A DNA stretch of 64,000 bases from Acidobacteriota bacterium. GTDB taxonomy: Bacteria; Acidobacteriota; Aminicenantia; Aminicenantales; Saccharicenantaceae. The position numbers and the translations under genes were made by a program. The stretch covers positions 62,001 to 126,000 of the forward strand of contig JAKLEN010000006.1 of NCBI GenBank assembly GCA_022711665.1, in the 5' to 3' direction. Below the pieces are notes generated by a model. That model did not search any database. It saw only the letters and a program-made list of their open reading frames with translations, and was not told the DNA's origin. Shown here piece by piece: positions 1 through 8,578 of this stretch. Positions within the stretch are counted from its first letter, which is position 1, and every line of letters begins with the position of its first letter.

Positions 1-1657
1 CCTTGCTCCTCGGGGTGAGCCAATATTCGACCTGGCCCTCTTCGCCGGCTTCCTTGACGATCTTGACCGTCGCGGCCCGGCCGTGCTCAGGGGCTCCGCC
101 TTCCTCGATGACCTCGAGATGGTCGCCCTTGATCCGCAGACTCAGGGGTTCGCCCGTGAGCACGATGGGCTCCTTGTCCTCGGGCGTCAGGACGAGGATG
201 TCGCCGTTCTCGCTCTTGGTGATGGTCGCGCCGCGCTTGAAAAGGAGCTTCCGCAGCGGCCGGCCCTTCTCGACGATCGTGATCTCGACCGGCGCATCTT
301 CGTCCTCCGAAACGACGGTGACGGCCTTCACGTCCGCGGCCTTCGCCTTTTCGGCCTTTCCGGCTTCCTGCGCTTTCGCGGCCTCCTTGGCCTTCTCCTG
401 TCCCTTGTCCTGGACGGCGGCCCGGGGCTCGATGACGGCGGCCGGCGAGTCCGCTGCGGGCAGGGCCGTTTCGGCCAGGACCGTCTTCGCCTGCGGCCCG
501 TCGTGCCCCGAGGCGGGCCGGGCCGTCCCTATGAGGGCTACGGCCGCGACCAGGGTCAGGGCGATGGTGATCTTGGTTCTCATCTTGACCTCCATGAAAG
601 TCCATTTCTGTCCGAGGATAGCCGTCAGTCGCTGCTGGAATGGCGATCGTCCGAGCAGGCCGGGCAGGGCCGCCGACGGGTTCCAGCGGAGCCCGGCCGA
701 GCGGCGGACGGCCAGCAGGCTGGCGGCGTAGGTTGACGGCCTGATCCCGGCGCGCAGGACCAGCTCGTCGCAGGCGATCTCCTGCTCCCTGAGAAGCCGG
801 CGGTAGGCCAGCCAGCAGAGGGGGTTCCACCAGAACAGGGCCAGGCCGGTCCGGACGAGGAGCATGACCAGGAAATCCGCCCTCTTGATATGGCAGAGCT
901 CGTGGTACAGGGCCGAGGAGCGCTCGTCCTCGCTCCAGGCTTCCGCGCCCTCGGGGAAGAGCACGACCGGCCTGCGCCAACCCCAGGTCAGGGGGACGGC
1001 GACCCGCGGATGGCTCCTGAGACGGACCAGGCGCCGCAGGGAGACGAGGGCCAGGAAGCGCTCGACAAGGGCGCGCCATGCAGGCCCCTCGAGGGGCTTG
1101 CCCTGGGCAGTCAGGCGGGCCGCCCCGGCCAGACCGAAGACGACCCGGAGGAGGAACGCCGCGATCCCGGCCGCCCAGGCGATCGCCAGGACGAGGCCCA
1201 GCCGGTCCGCGGCCCCGGCCCGTCCGGCCGTCGCCGGAGGCTTCGCGCCGGGGACGCCCGGGTCCGGCAGCCCGGCGAAGGCGGCGGTTCCCGGCGCCGT
1301 GCTCACTCCGGCCGCGGGCTCGGCCGGGACGGGGCTTGCGGCAGCCGAAGCCGCGGTCTCCGGCGCCAGCAGGCCGGACCCGATGTCGGCCAACGGCCCT
1401 TCGGGCCCGAGCGCCGCCGCGGAGGAGCGGGCGGCCGCCCAGGAGGGGAGGAGCGGGGTCCGCCAGCCGACCGGCGCCAGCGACAGGAGCGGCAGGAAGA
1501 CGAGGCCGGCGAGCGCCGCCGACAGGACAAAATGACGGAAGGCCGCCGACCGCCTTTTCGCGGCCGCGGCGGCCAGCAGGGCCAGAGCCGCCAGGACCGT
1601 CGTCTTGACGAGACAGCCGGCCGCGAGGCCGGCGACTCCGGCGGTCCAGGCGGACAT
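1..1657 (-). CDS. BlaR1/MecR1-like M56 membrane metallopeptidase sensor (3' end outside window)
   Basis: Reading the minus strand from the ATG at 1657 gives 552 codons with no stop before the window edge, so the C-terminus is missing. The N-terminal part is hydrophobic, with several membrane segments. A zinc-peptidase HELCH motif (HExxH) lies at residues 252-256 in the context YHELCHIKRADF, typical of peptidase family M56 (BlaR1). A further hydrophobic stretch follows MRTKIT at about residues 359-380, and then an Ala/Lys/Glu-rich linker and a presumably extracytoplasmic domain. The start lies one base after the stop of the BlaI-like gene, so the two form an operon. In the known BlaR1/MecR1 systems, signal sensing activates the cytoplasmic M56 domain, which leads to inactivation of the BlaI repressor. 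The signal here is unknown and no beta-lactamase gene is visible, so a role in antibiotic resistance should not be assumed. Confidence 0.85.
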   Translation of the reverse strand, partial: MSAWTAGVAGLAAGCLVKTTVLAALALLAAAAAKRRSAAFRHFVLSAALAGLVFLPLLSLAPVGWRTPLLPSWAAARSSAAALGPEGPLADIGSGLLAPETAASAAASPVPAEPAAGVSTAPGTAAFAGLPDPGVPGAKPPATAGRAGAADRLGLVLAIAWAAGIAAFLLRVVFGLAGAARLTAQGKPLEGPAWRALVERFLALVSLRRLVRLRSHPRVAVPLTWGWRRPVVLFPEGAEAWSEDERSSALYHELCHIKRADFLVMLLVRTGLALFWWNPLCWLAYRRLLREQEIACDELVLRAGIRPSTYAASLLAVRRSAGLRWNPSAALPGLLGRSPFQQRLTAILGQKWTFMEVKMRTKITIALTLVAAVALIGTARPASGHDGPQAKTVLAETALPAADSPAAVIEPRAAVQDKGQEKAKEAAKAQEAGKAEKAKAADVKAVTVVSEDEDAPVEITIVEKGRPLRKLLFKRGATITKSENGDILVLTPEDKEPIVLTGEPLSLRIKGDHLEVIEEGGAPEHGRAATVKIVKEAGEEGQVEYWLTPRSK

Positions 1658-1658
1658 G

Positions 1659-2057
1659 TCAGCGCCCCTCGGCCCGGGCCTTGGCGATGAGCTCGGCCAG
1701 GGCCTGGTAGTCGTCCTCGGACAGGTCCTCTTCGGAGATGTCGAGCAGGGCGGCGACGACGTCGGTCGTCGAGCCGTCGAAGAACGTCCGTTTCAGGTGG
1801 GCCAGGGCGCTCCGCCGGGCCTTGTCCTTGGGCAGGCGCGGCACGAAGACGTAGCGGGGGCCATCCTGGCGGTGGAGGAGATGGCCCTTCCGTTCCAGGA
1901 CCCGGAGCAGAGCCCGGACGGCCGAATAGCTAGGCGGCGCGGGTAGCCGGTCCAGGACCTGCTGGGCGGTGGCCTCCTTCATCTCGTAGACGATGTCCAT
2001 GATCTCCCGCTCGCGGCGGCTCAGGCTCTGGTCGTCCTTTTTCATGGGCGGCTCCAT
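1659..2057 (-). CDS. BlaI/MecI family transcriptional repressor
   Basis: This 132-aa protein matches the BlaI/MecI (penicillinase repressor) family in length and layout. The N-terminal winged helix runs from LSRREREIMDIVYE through the recognition part PSYSAVRALLRVLERKG to the wing HRQDGPRYVFVP. The C-terminal dimerisation helices are ALAHLKRTFFDGS and DDYQALAELIAKA. A second in-frame ATG four codons in (MKKDD) is an alternative start. The gene is followed after one base by the BlaR1-like gene. Three TGCTAA-N4-TTARCA inverted repeats upstream, one covering the probable -10 box, suggest autorepression. What is seen: fold signature and operators. What is inferred: that this protein binds these sites. 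Confidence 0.93.
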   Translation of the reverse strand: MEPPMKKDDQSLSRREREIMDIVYEMKEATAQQVLDRLPAPPSYSAVRALLRVLERKGHLLHRQDGPRYVFVPRLPKDKARRSALAHLKRTFFDGSTTDVVAALLDISEEDLSEDDYQALAELIAKARAEGR

Positions 2058-2080
2058 CTCATTACGGATCTTGGCTGAGA

Positions 2081-2155
2081 TGCTAATATCTTAGCATGCT
2101 AATTAATTAGCACCTATGGCCTGGACTGTCAAGCGTTTCTGCTAAAAATTTAACA
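2081..2155. promoter_or_regulatory. Three inverted-repeat operators upstream of the BlaI-like gene
   Basis: Two perfect tandem copies of TGCTAA-N4-TTAGCA lie at 2081-2096 (spacer TATC) and 2097-2112 (spacer TTAA), directly abutting. A third copy with one mismatch, TGCTAA-AAAT-TTAACA, lies at 2140-2155. The middle copy covers the predicted -10 element of the minus-strand promoter. BlaI/MecI proteins bind short dyads overlapping their own promoters, so these are the likely repressor sites. Confidence 0.75.
2104..2132 (-). promoter_or_regulatory. Sigma-70-type promoter for the BlaI/BlaR1-like operon
   Basis: On the minus strand a perfect TTGACA (2132-2127) is followed after 17 bases by TAATTA (2109-2104). 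The -10 box lies within the operator at 2097-2112, and the start codon at 2057 is about 45 bases downstream. Confidence 0.6.
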
Positions 2156-2320
2156 TCCACATCGATATCAACGCCGCCGCTGGTCCGGGGGTTGCATCAG
2201 GCCGCCTCGCCCGCCCGGGCGGGGGGGCCGCCGGCCGGGCAAAACGGGTCCGGATTCCTTGACGGCCGGCGTCTCGTCCGACTAATATAATGAGGCTTTG
2301 ACGGAGAGGATGGGACCTTC

Positions 2321-3226
2321 ATGAAGTACCGAACGCTGGGCCGCACGGGCCTCAAGGTCTCCGTCGTCGGCCTCGGCACCTGGCAGCTGGGCGGGGAGTG
2401 GGGCAAGACCTTCACCCAGGCCGAGGTCGACGCCATACTCGACAAGGCCGCCGAGGCCGGCGTCAACCTCATCGACACGGCCGAATGCTACGGCGACCAC
2501 GCCGCCGAACGCCTGGTCGGCGACTACCTGTCCCGCCACGAGCGCGACCGCTGGATCGTGGCCACCAAGTTCGGGCACCGCTTCAACGGCTTCATGGACC
2601 GGACGGACGCCTTCGGGGCCGAGGAGGTCCGGGCCCAGCTGATCGCCTCGCTCCGGGCCCTGCGCACCGACCGCATCGACCTCTACCAATTCCACTCCGG
2701 GAGCGACCAGGCCTTCCTCGACGACGGGCTGCGGTCCTTCCTCGACGAGGCCCGGCGGGCCGGCATGGTCCGCAACCTCGGCCTGTCCCTCCGCAGCGCC
2801 GGCAGCGAAAGCCAGGTCCGGGAAGCCTTCACCCGCGGCTACGGCGTCCTCCAGGTCGTCTATAACCGCCTCGACAACCGGGCCGAGTCCGGAGTCTTCC
2901 CCACGGCCCGCCGCTACAACCTCGGCGTCCTGGCCCGCGTGCCGCTGGCCAGCGGGCTGCTCGGCGGCCGGCACGACGCCCGGGACAAGTTCGGGCCCGA
3001 CGACTACCGTTCGACCCTGGGACGGGACGAGATCGCCCGGAGGGTCAGGGAAGGGGAGCGGATCGCCGAGCGCGAGCTGCCGCTGGGGGTTTCGCGGGTC
3101 CGCTGGGCCCTGGCCTGGTGCCTCCGCGACCCGGTCGTGACGGCCGTCATCCCCGGCGTCAAAAGCCCGGAACAGATGGCCGAGGACGCCTCGGCCGCAG
3201 ACCTCCTGGCCGTAAAGATGCCGTGA
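2321..3226 (+). CDS. Aldo/keto reductase
   Basis: This 301-aa protein begins MKYRTLGRTGLKVS and has the AKR catalytic tetrad: D52 and Y57 (LIDTAECYG), K83 (VATKFG) and H125 (LYQFHSG). The C-terminal cofactor-loop region resembles that of other AKRs (AVIPGVKSPEQMAEDASA). It should be a cytoplasmic NADPH-dependent carbonyl reductase or alcohol dehydrogenase of the general AKR superfamily. The substrate cannot be read from the sequence. The start is supported by a GGAGAGG element about 10 bases upstream. It converges with the lipoprotein gene on the other strand, 28 bases away, and has no obvious operon partner. Confidence 0.93.
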   Translation: MKYRTLGRTGLKVSVVGLGTWQLGGEWGKTFTQAEVDAILDKAAEAGVNLIDTAECYGDHAAERLVGDYLSRHERDRWIVATKFGHRFNGFMDRTDAFGAEEVRAQLIASLRALRTDRIDLYQFHSGSDQAFLDDGLRSFLDEARRAGMVRNLGLSLRSAGSESQVREAFTRGYGVLQVVYNRLDNRAESGVFPTARRYNLGVLARVPLASGLLGGRHDARDKFGPDDYRSTLGRDEIARRVREGERIAERELPLGVSRVRWALAWCLRDPVVTAVIPGVKSPEQMAEDASAADLLAVKMP

Positions 3227-3254
3227 CCAGGCGTCCGGCCGCCCGATTGCCCTC

Positions 3255-4211
3255 TCAGTTGTCCGGGCCGGCCGGTGCCGGCGTTGGCGCGGGCTCCGCC
3301 ATCGTGGCCGGCCGGACGCACTCGTCGCGGAAACGGGCCGCGAACTCGTCCACTTCCTTGGGTAAAAGCGCCGTCTTGCCCCGGGACAGGTAGTCGTTGA
3401 AGATGCGGTTGAAGCAGGACTGGTAGCGGAAACGCTCCGTGCGGCCCCCCTCGTCCTGGACGGGCTCGTCGTAGAGGCGGACCGAGACCAGATCCTCGCG
3501 GTCCTGGGCCAGGCTGTAGACGAAGTTGGCCGCGGCGTAACAGCTCTCGCTCGCGTCCTCGAGGTCCTGGTGGGGGCTGATCTCGAGCCCGACGCCGACC
3601 GCCAGGCCGAGAAGGCGGGAGGGGGTGAGCTCCCGGGCGTACATGAAGCTGTCGCCCTCTAGGCTGGGGTTGAGGATGCCGCCGTCGCAGGCGCTGCCTT
3701 CCTCCCAGGACCGGATCAGGCCGAGCAGGCTGCCCGCCTTCTGGAGGAGCACGATATTGGAGACGTCGGCCGTCTCGTCCTTGTTGAACATGATCGCCAG
3801 GACATAGAGCTCGGCGCCGCCGCTGCCGCTCCCGGCGAAGGCGGCATAGGCGAAGAACGGGGCCCGGCCCGTCTCGGGGTCGGTCTCGAAATCCGTCACC
3901 CACCAGCCGGGCTGATCTTCCCATTGACGCATCTCCAGCCGGGTCTCGAAGGAGGCCAGGTTGATCTGGCCGGTCGACGAGCGGTAGAGGGCGGCCACGG
4001 CGGCCGGATGGATGGCCGCGCCATGGAAGGTGAATTCGCCCGGCACATCGGCCGGCGGCTTTTCCCGGCAGGCGGCCAGGGCGCCGGCCAGGACGGCCGC
4101 CGCCAGGACGGCGACCGCCGTCCGCCCGGCTCTTCGGGCCGCCTCGGCGGCCCGGACGGGGGCGCCGGGCGAAAGACGCGCTCCCGGATCCGACAGGCTG
4201 CTGTGTTTCAT
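3255..4211 (-). CDS. Hypothetical lipoprotein
   Basis: This 318-aa protein has a long N-terminal region, then a hydrophobic segment ending in a lipobox, LAGALAAC, with the lipidated Cys at residue 48. It should be attached to the membrane or cell surface. The mature part is acidic with no catalytic motif that I recognise. It contains four or five cysteines (for example SACDGG, ESCYAA, QSCFNR, DECVRP) that could form disulfides, and a Pro/Ala-rich tail. The n-region of about 30 residues before the hydrophobic stretch is unusually long, but a GGAGGGAG element just upstream of the ATG supports this start. It is divergent from the DUF5916 gene. Function unknown. Confidence 0.8.
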   Translation of the reverse strand: MKHSSLSDPGARLSPGAPVRAAEAARRAGRTAVAVLAAAVLAGALAACREKPPADVPGEFTFHGAAIHPAAVAALYRSSTGQINLASFETRLEMRQWEDQPGWWVTDFETDPETGRAPFFAYAAFAGSGSGGAELYVLAIMFNKDETADVSNIVLLQKAGSLLGLIRSWEEGSACDGGILNPSLEGDSFMYARELTPSRLLGLAVGVGLEISPHQDLEDASESCYAAANFVYSLAQDREDLVSVRLYDEPVQDEGGRTERFRYQSCFNRIFNDYLSRGKTALLPKEVDEFAARFRDECVRPATMAEPAPTPAPAGPDN

Positions 4212-4384
4212 GATATCGCTCCCTCCGCTCCTTTAGACGCCCCGGCCCCGCGTTTCTTGCCTGGGCCGGCGCAAGAATATCCGCCGCCGGCGAATTCCTG
4301 CCGGGAGGAGCGAACTTTTTCCGGAAGCCCTGCGTAGATATTTTCGATGGGGGGGCTCGGTTCGAGCCCGGGCCGGAGGTAAAA

Positions 4385-6604
4385 ATGATCAAGAAGCTGA
4401 TCCTGGCCGGCGTCGCCGCCGGGCTCCTTTTGACCGCGGCCGCTTTCGCGGCCTCCGGCCCGGCCGCCCTTTCCGGGGAAGATGCCGCCGCCGGCTCGCC
4501 CCCGCCTCCGCTGGCCAAGGCCGCCACGCCGCCCGTCATTGACGGCATCCTCGACGACGCCGTCTGGGCCTCCTGCCAGAAATACGACGGCTTCAAGACC
4601 TTCAAGCCCGACTACGGCAAGGTCCCCAGCCAGAAGACCGAGGCCTTCCTGGCCTACGACGCCCGGAACCTCTATTTCGCCTTCCGCTGCTACGACACCG
4701 AGCCGTCCAAGGTCAAGGCCGTCCTGAGCAAGCGCGACGCCGTCTTCCAGGACGACGTCGTCTTCATCATGCTCGACACCTTCAACGACGCCCAGAGCGG
4801 CTTCTGCTTCATCCTCAACCCGCTCGGCATCCAGGGCGACGGCATGCTCGACGTCAACGGCAACATCGACGCCAGCTTCGACGCGGTGTGGTACAGCAAG
4901 GGGCGCATCGACGACCTAGGCTGGACGGTCGAGGCCCGCGTCCCGCTCCAGAGCATCCGTTTTCCCGGACGCGACGTCCTGACCATGCGGGTCATGTTCG
5001 TCCGCTTCTTGACCCGGACCTCCGAGCAGGTCAGCTTTCCGCCCCTGGACCCGAACTACGGCTCGGTCATGGGCCAGGCCCAGACCTTCCAGGTCGCCGG
5101 TCTCGAGCACAAGCTGGTCAGGGAGCTCCTGCCCGCCTTCACCTACGGGCGGACGCAGGAGGCGACCGAGGCCAGCGCCGGCCGTCCTGTCCACAACCCC
5201 GAGTACGACATCAAGGACGTCAGCCTGACCGGCAAGTTCGGCCTGACCTCTGACCTGACCCTGGACGGCACCTACAACCCCGACTTCAGCCAGGTCGAGG
5301 CCGACGCCGGCCAGATCGACTTCAACCAGCGTTATTCGCTCTATTACGAAGAGAAGCGGCCCTTCTTCCTCGAAGGGAACGACATGTGGAGGTTCGGCGG
5401 GGCCGTCGAGGAAGGCCCGCTCCAGGCCATCGTCTACACCCGGACAATCGTCGACCCGGTCTTCGGCTTCCGCCTGACGGGCAAGGTGACGCCTCGGGAC
5501 ACCGTGGCCGCCATCTACGCCGAGGACAACCTGCCCGGCGACGTCGTCGACGAGCACCCGGACTTCACCATCTTCCGCTACAAGCACTCCCTCAAGGACG
5601 ACGCTTACGTCGGCGCCTTCTACACGGGATGCGAGGCCGGGGCGGCCTGGAACCGCGTCGGCGGCTTCGACGGCCGCTTCCGCCTGAGCAAAACCCAGGT
5701 CGCCGCGTTCCATCTCCTCGGCTCGTGGACGCGGCCCGCGGGCGCGGACGCGACCAACGCCGATCACGCCCTGGGGCTGGACTGGAGCTTATCCAACCGG
5801 AAATGGTACGTCGACCTGGGCTACCAGGACATCTCGCCGGACTTCCAGGTGGACTCGGGCTTCGTCTACCGGACGGGCCTGCGGCGGATCTCGGCCGTGG
5901 CCATCTACAGCATCTACCCGAAGTCCAAGTTCTTCCAGAAGATCGAGCCCTTTTACTGGGGCTACCACCTCTACGACACGATCGACCGCATGTGGGAGAG
6001 CGTCAACCTCTTCACCCTGCGCTTCAATCTGCCCCGCAACACCATGATCCGCTTCGACACGCTGCTGGCAAACGAGGTCTATGCCGGGCGGCGGTTCGGC
6101 CAGGGCGGCTTCGGCTTCCGGGCGGAATCGCAGCTGGCCAAGTCGCTCTATATCGAGGCTTACGCCCGGCGCCTGGCAAAGACGTTCTACGACCCGGCCG
6201 ATCCCTACCAGGGCTATGGAACGACCGCGATGGGCGGGCTCATCTACCAGCCCACGAGCCAGCTCGACTTCACCCTAAGCTTGAGTTATGTCGACTTTTA
6301 TCGCAAGCTCGATCACGTCAAGATTTATGACTACCTGATCGTCCGCAGCAAGAACACCTTCCAGATCAACAAGTACCTGTTCGTGCGCGGCATCGCCGAG
6401 TACAACGACTTCTACAAGCGCCTGACCCTGGACGGGCTGGTCTCGTTCACCTACATCCCGGGCACGGTCATCCACGTCGGCTACGGGTCGGCGCTGGAGA
6501 AGGCCGAGTGGGACGAGAGCCTGCCCGGCTTCGCGCCAAGCGGCCGGTTCCACGAGATGAAGCGCGGCTTCTTCTGCAAGGTCAGCTACCTCTTCCGCTT
6601 CTAG
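4385..6604 (+). CDS. DUF5916 / CBM9-like outer-membrane protein
   Basis: This 739-aa protein has a Sec signal peptide (MIKKLILAGVAAGLLLTAAAFAA). Next comes a carbohydrate-binding family 9-like domain at about residues 45-215 (PPVIDGILDDAVW, then AFLAYDARNLYFAFRC). The rest carries the DUF5916 signature NPDFSQVEADAGQIDFNQR followed by EEKRPFFLEG. The C-terminal half has many alternating aromatic strands and the chain ends KVSYLFRF. A terminal Phe after a beta strand is typical of outer-membrane beta-barrels, so I infer an N-terminal periplasmic or surface ligand-binding domain on a barrel. Such proteins are common next to transport and degradation genes, but their substrate is usually unknown. 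GGAGGT lies six bases before the ATG. Confidence 0.88.
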   Translation: MIKKLILAGVAAGLLLTAAAFAASGPAALSGEDAAAGSPPPPLAKAATPPVIDGILDDAVWASCQKYDGFKTFKPDYGKVPSQKTEAFLAYDARNLYFAFRCYDTEPSKVKAVLSKRDAVFQDDVVFIMLDTFNDAQSGFCFILNPLGIQGDGMLDVNGNIDASFDAVWYSKGRIDDLGWTVEARVPLQSIRFPGRDVLTMRVMFVRFLTRTSEQVSFPPLDPNYGSVMGQAQTFQVAGLEHKLVRELLPAFTYGRTQEATEASAGRPVHNPEYDIKDVSLTGKFGLTSDLTLDGTYNPDFSQVEADAGQIDFNQRYSLYYEEKRPFFLEGNDMWRFGGAVEEGPLQAIVYTRTIVDPVFGFRLTGKVTPRDTVAAIYAEDNLPGDVVDEHPDFTIFRYKHSLKDDAYVGAFYTGCEAGAAWNRVGGFDGRFRLSKTQVAAFHLLGSWTRPAGADATNADHALGLDWSLSNRKWYVDLGYQDISPDFQVDSGFVYRTGLRRISAVAIYSIYPKSKFFQKIEPFYWGYHLYDTIDRMWESVNLFTLRFNLPRNTMIRFDTLLANEVYAGRRFGQGGFGFRAESQLAKSLYIEAYARRLAKTFYDPADPYQGYGTTAMGGLIYQPTSQLDFTLSLSYVDFYRKLDHVKIYDYLIVRSKNTFQINKYLFVRGIAEYNDFYKRLTLDGLVSFTYIPGTVIHVGYGSALEKAEWDESLPGFAPSGRFHEMKRGFFCKVSYLFRF

Positions 6605-7206
6605 CCGGCTCCTCCTCCTTTTCCTCCATTTTGGGGCGCCCGATCCGGGCGGACCGAAGATCCCGGGGAGAGGAGCGCGGCCGGCTTTCACGAGCCCGCG
6701 GGCCGCATTCCCGTTGACGCCGACTGCAACTTTTCCGGGGCCGAGCGCGTCTACTTATATGGAGACAATGAGATGACAAACCGAAGGCCCGTTGCTTCGA
6801 GGATAAAGACGCTCCGCGTCGCCGTAAGACCCGGGACGTCGGTGGTGACGCAGCTGGCCACGGCGTTGTCGAGGCGCGTTCCCTCCCGCGCCTCGACGAT
6901 CTCCGTGGCCGGCTTTTTCTTCCCCTATTGCCCGGGGTTCCCGGCCCTGGCCTATCCCGGCAGGAAGGCCCAGGCGCCGGCTTTCGGGTACCGGCAGGCA
7001 GCCTCCTAGAGACCTCCTGTATAAGGCGGGGGACGCGTTCTGGCGCGTCCCCCGCTTGGTTTTCCCTCCCTGGCCCTAGGCCGGGCACGTCTCCCCGCCG
7101 ACGCGAACAAGCCGGCCGGTTGACTTTGGCCGCCGCCCGCTGAATAATTCGGGGGGCCTCGTTTCGCGCCGGCCGGACGCCGGTATCGACGCAAGGAAGG
7201 TGCGGC
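6605..7206. other. Intergenic region with no convincing gene
   Basis: These 600 bases separate the DUF5916 and aminotransferase genes. One 78-codon plus-strand frame (6773-7009) has a GGAG eight bases upstream, but its Arg/Pro/Ser-rich product has no recognisable fold and looks like translated non-coding GC-rich DNA. A strong hairpin terminator at 7026-7063 follows that frame by 17 bases. A short transcript, coding or not, ending there is therefore possible. No tRNA or riboswitch was seen. Confidence 0.5.
7026..7063 (+). terminator. Rho-independent-type terminator
   Basis: A perfect 12-bp stem (GCGGGGGACGCG at 7026-7037 pairing with 7044-7055) has a six-base loop TTCTGG and is followed by TTGGTTTT. 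It ends whatever is transcribed from 6605-7020, about 420 bases after the DUF5916 stop. Confidence 0.75.
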
Positions 7207-8514
7207 ATGAAAAGAAAAGAATTCCTGAAGATGACGGCGGGGCTGGCCGGCGGGGCGGCGGGATTGCCGCTGATTGCCGGGGCGGGGATCGTGGCCGGGG
7301 CGCAGCCCGCCCCCTCGGCCGCCCGGCTGGCCCGAGCGGCCGCCGCCGGCGACGATGAATACTTCTGGACGCTCGTCCGCGACCTGTTCATCCTCGATCC
7401 CGGCTGGACCTTCCTCAATTTCGGCGGCCTCGGCTCCTGCCCTCTGCCCGTCCTAGAGGCCCTGTCCGAGTTCACCCGGGCGGAGGAGCGGGCCCCCAGC
7501 GCCGGGCACGATGAGAAGGCCTGGCAGGAGGTCAAGGTCAGGCTGGCCCGGGCCCTCGGCCGGACCTGCCGCCCGGAAGACCTCGGGCTCATCGGCGGGG
7601 CGACCGAAGGCGTCAACGTCATCGTCCACGGCCTGCCGCTCAAGAAGGGCGACGAGGTCATCACCTCGACCCACGAGCACGTGGCCCTGCACTCGGCCCT
7701 GCTCCATCGCATGCGGCACGACGGCATCGTCATCCGACTGTTCGAGCCGGACATCGCCGTTGCCGCGGGCAACGTCGATCGCATCGCCCGGCTGGTCACC
7801 CCGAAAACCCGGCTCATCGCCTTCAGCCATGTCACCTGCACGACCGGGCAGCTCTTCCCGGTCAAGGAGATCGCCGCCCTGGCCCGGGCGAAGAACATCT
7901 GGTTCGCCCTCGACGGCGCCCAGGCGCCCGTCTGCGCGCCGTTCGACATCGCCGCGACCGGCGTCGATTTCTACGCCTGCTCGACGCACAAATGGATGAT
8001 GGGCCCGAAGCGCACGGGGTTCATCTATGTCCGGCCGGGGCTCCTCGACGTCCTGCGGCCGCTCACGGTCGGCGGCGGCTCCTCGGACCGCTACGACGTC
8101 GCCAAGGGCGAGTTCGTCCTCAAGCAGACGGCCGAGCGGTACGAGTCGGGGACGCAGAACGACGCCCTGTTCTACGCCCTGGGCACGGCCCTCGAGCTGG
8201 TGGAGACGATCGGCGTCGACCGCATCGCCAGGCGCTGCCGGCCGATGGCCGAGCGGTTCTACCGCGGCCTGGCCGAGATCCCCGGGGTGGTGCGGCTGTC
8301 GCCGGAGGAAGAGGCCTATCGCACGCTCATGATCGGCTTCAGGATGAAGGGCCGCACGGGCGGCGAGATCATGGCCCACCTGGCCAAGGACCGCCTTCGG
8401 GCCCGGCCGGTGACGGAGGGCGGGCTGGACTCGATCCGCGTCTCGTTCTACCTGAACAACCGCGATGAGGACGTGACGGCGGTCCTGGATTCGTTGAAGA
8501 AGCTGGCGGCCTGA
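7207..8514 (+). CDS. Class V aminotransferase-fold PLP enzyme with Tat-like leader
   Basis: This 435-aa protein is a fold-type I PLP enzyme of the aminotransferase class V / isopenicillin-N-epimerase-like group. The PLP lysine is K262 in ACSTHKWMMGPKRTGF. The cofactor Asp is D236 in FALDGAQA, preceded by the THEHVALHSALL stretch at about 155-166. The N-terminus (KRKEFLKMTAGLAGGAAGLPLIAG) resembles a Tat signal of the RRxFLK type with Lys-Arg instead of Arg-Arg, so export already folded with its cofactor is plausible but unproven. A GGAAGG element lies nine bases before the ATG. The substrate (amino acid, sulfur transfer or epimerisation) cannot be decided from sequence. It is followed after 64 bases by hrpA on the same strand. 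Confidence 0.88.
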   Translation: MKRKEFLKMTAGLAGGAAGLPLIAGAGIVAGAQPAPSAARLARAAAAGDDEYFWTLVRDLFILDPGWTFLNFGGLGSCPLPVLEALSEFTRAEERAPSAGHDEKAWQEVKVRLARALGRTCRPEDLGLIGGATEGVNVIVHGLPLKKGDEVITSTHEHVALHSALLHRMRHDGIVIRLFEPDIAVAAGNVDRIARLVTPKTRLIAFSHVTCTTGQLFPVKEIAALARAKNIWFALDGAQAPVCAPFDIAATGVDFYACSTHKWMMGPKRTGFIYVRPGLLDVLRPLTVGGGSSDRYDVAKGEFVLKQTAERYESGTQNDALFYALGTALELVETIGVDRIARRCRPMAERFYRGLAEIPGVVRLSPEEEAYRTLMIGFRMKGRTGGEIMAHLAKDRLRARPVTEGGLDSIRVSFYLNNRDEDVTAVLDSLKKLAA

Positions 8515-8543
8515 TAGCCCTGGCGCGGCGGCGGCGGGCGATC

Positions 8544-8569
8544 CGCCCCTTGTGCCGGGCGGGGCGCTT
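8544..8569 (+). terminator. Weak hairpin between aminotransferase and hrpA genes
   Basis: CGCCCC (8544-8549) can pair with GGGGCG (8561-8566) and is followed only by CTTT. It may attenuate or end transcription of the aminotransferase gene. The short stem and weak T-tract make this a low-confidence call. Confidence 0.3.
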
Positions 8570-8578
8570 TAGGGTAGA

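Noticed and set aside
87..1079. 330-codon minus-strand frame
   Set aside because: It is out of frame with the BlaR1-like protein, which reads continuously through the same region with an HExxH motif and membrane segments.
1..2057. A beta-lactam resistance locus
   Set aside because: BlaI/BlaR1-like pairs are widespread regulators. No beta-lactamase or PBP2a gene is visible, so the signal and target remain open.
6773..7009. Possible 78-aa gene with a GGAG upstream
   Set aside because: The product is low in normal hydrophobic pattern, rich in Arg/Pro/Ser and unrelated to anything I know. Only the following terminator supports it.
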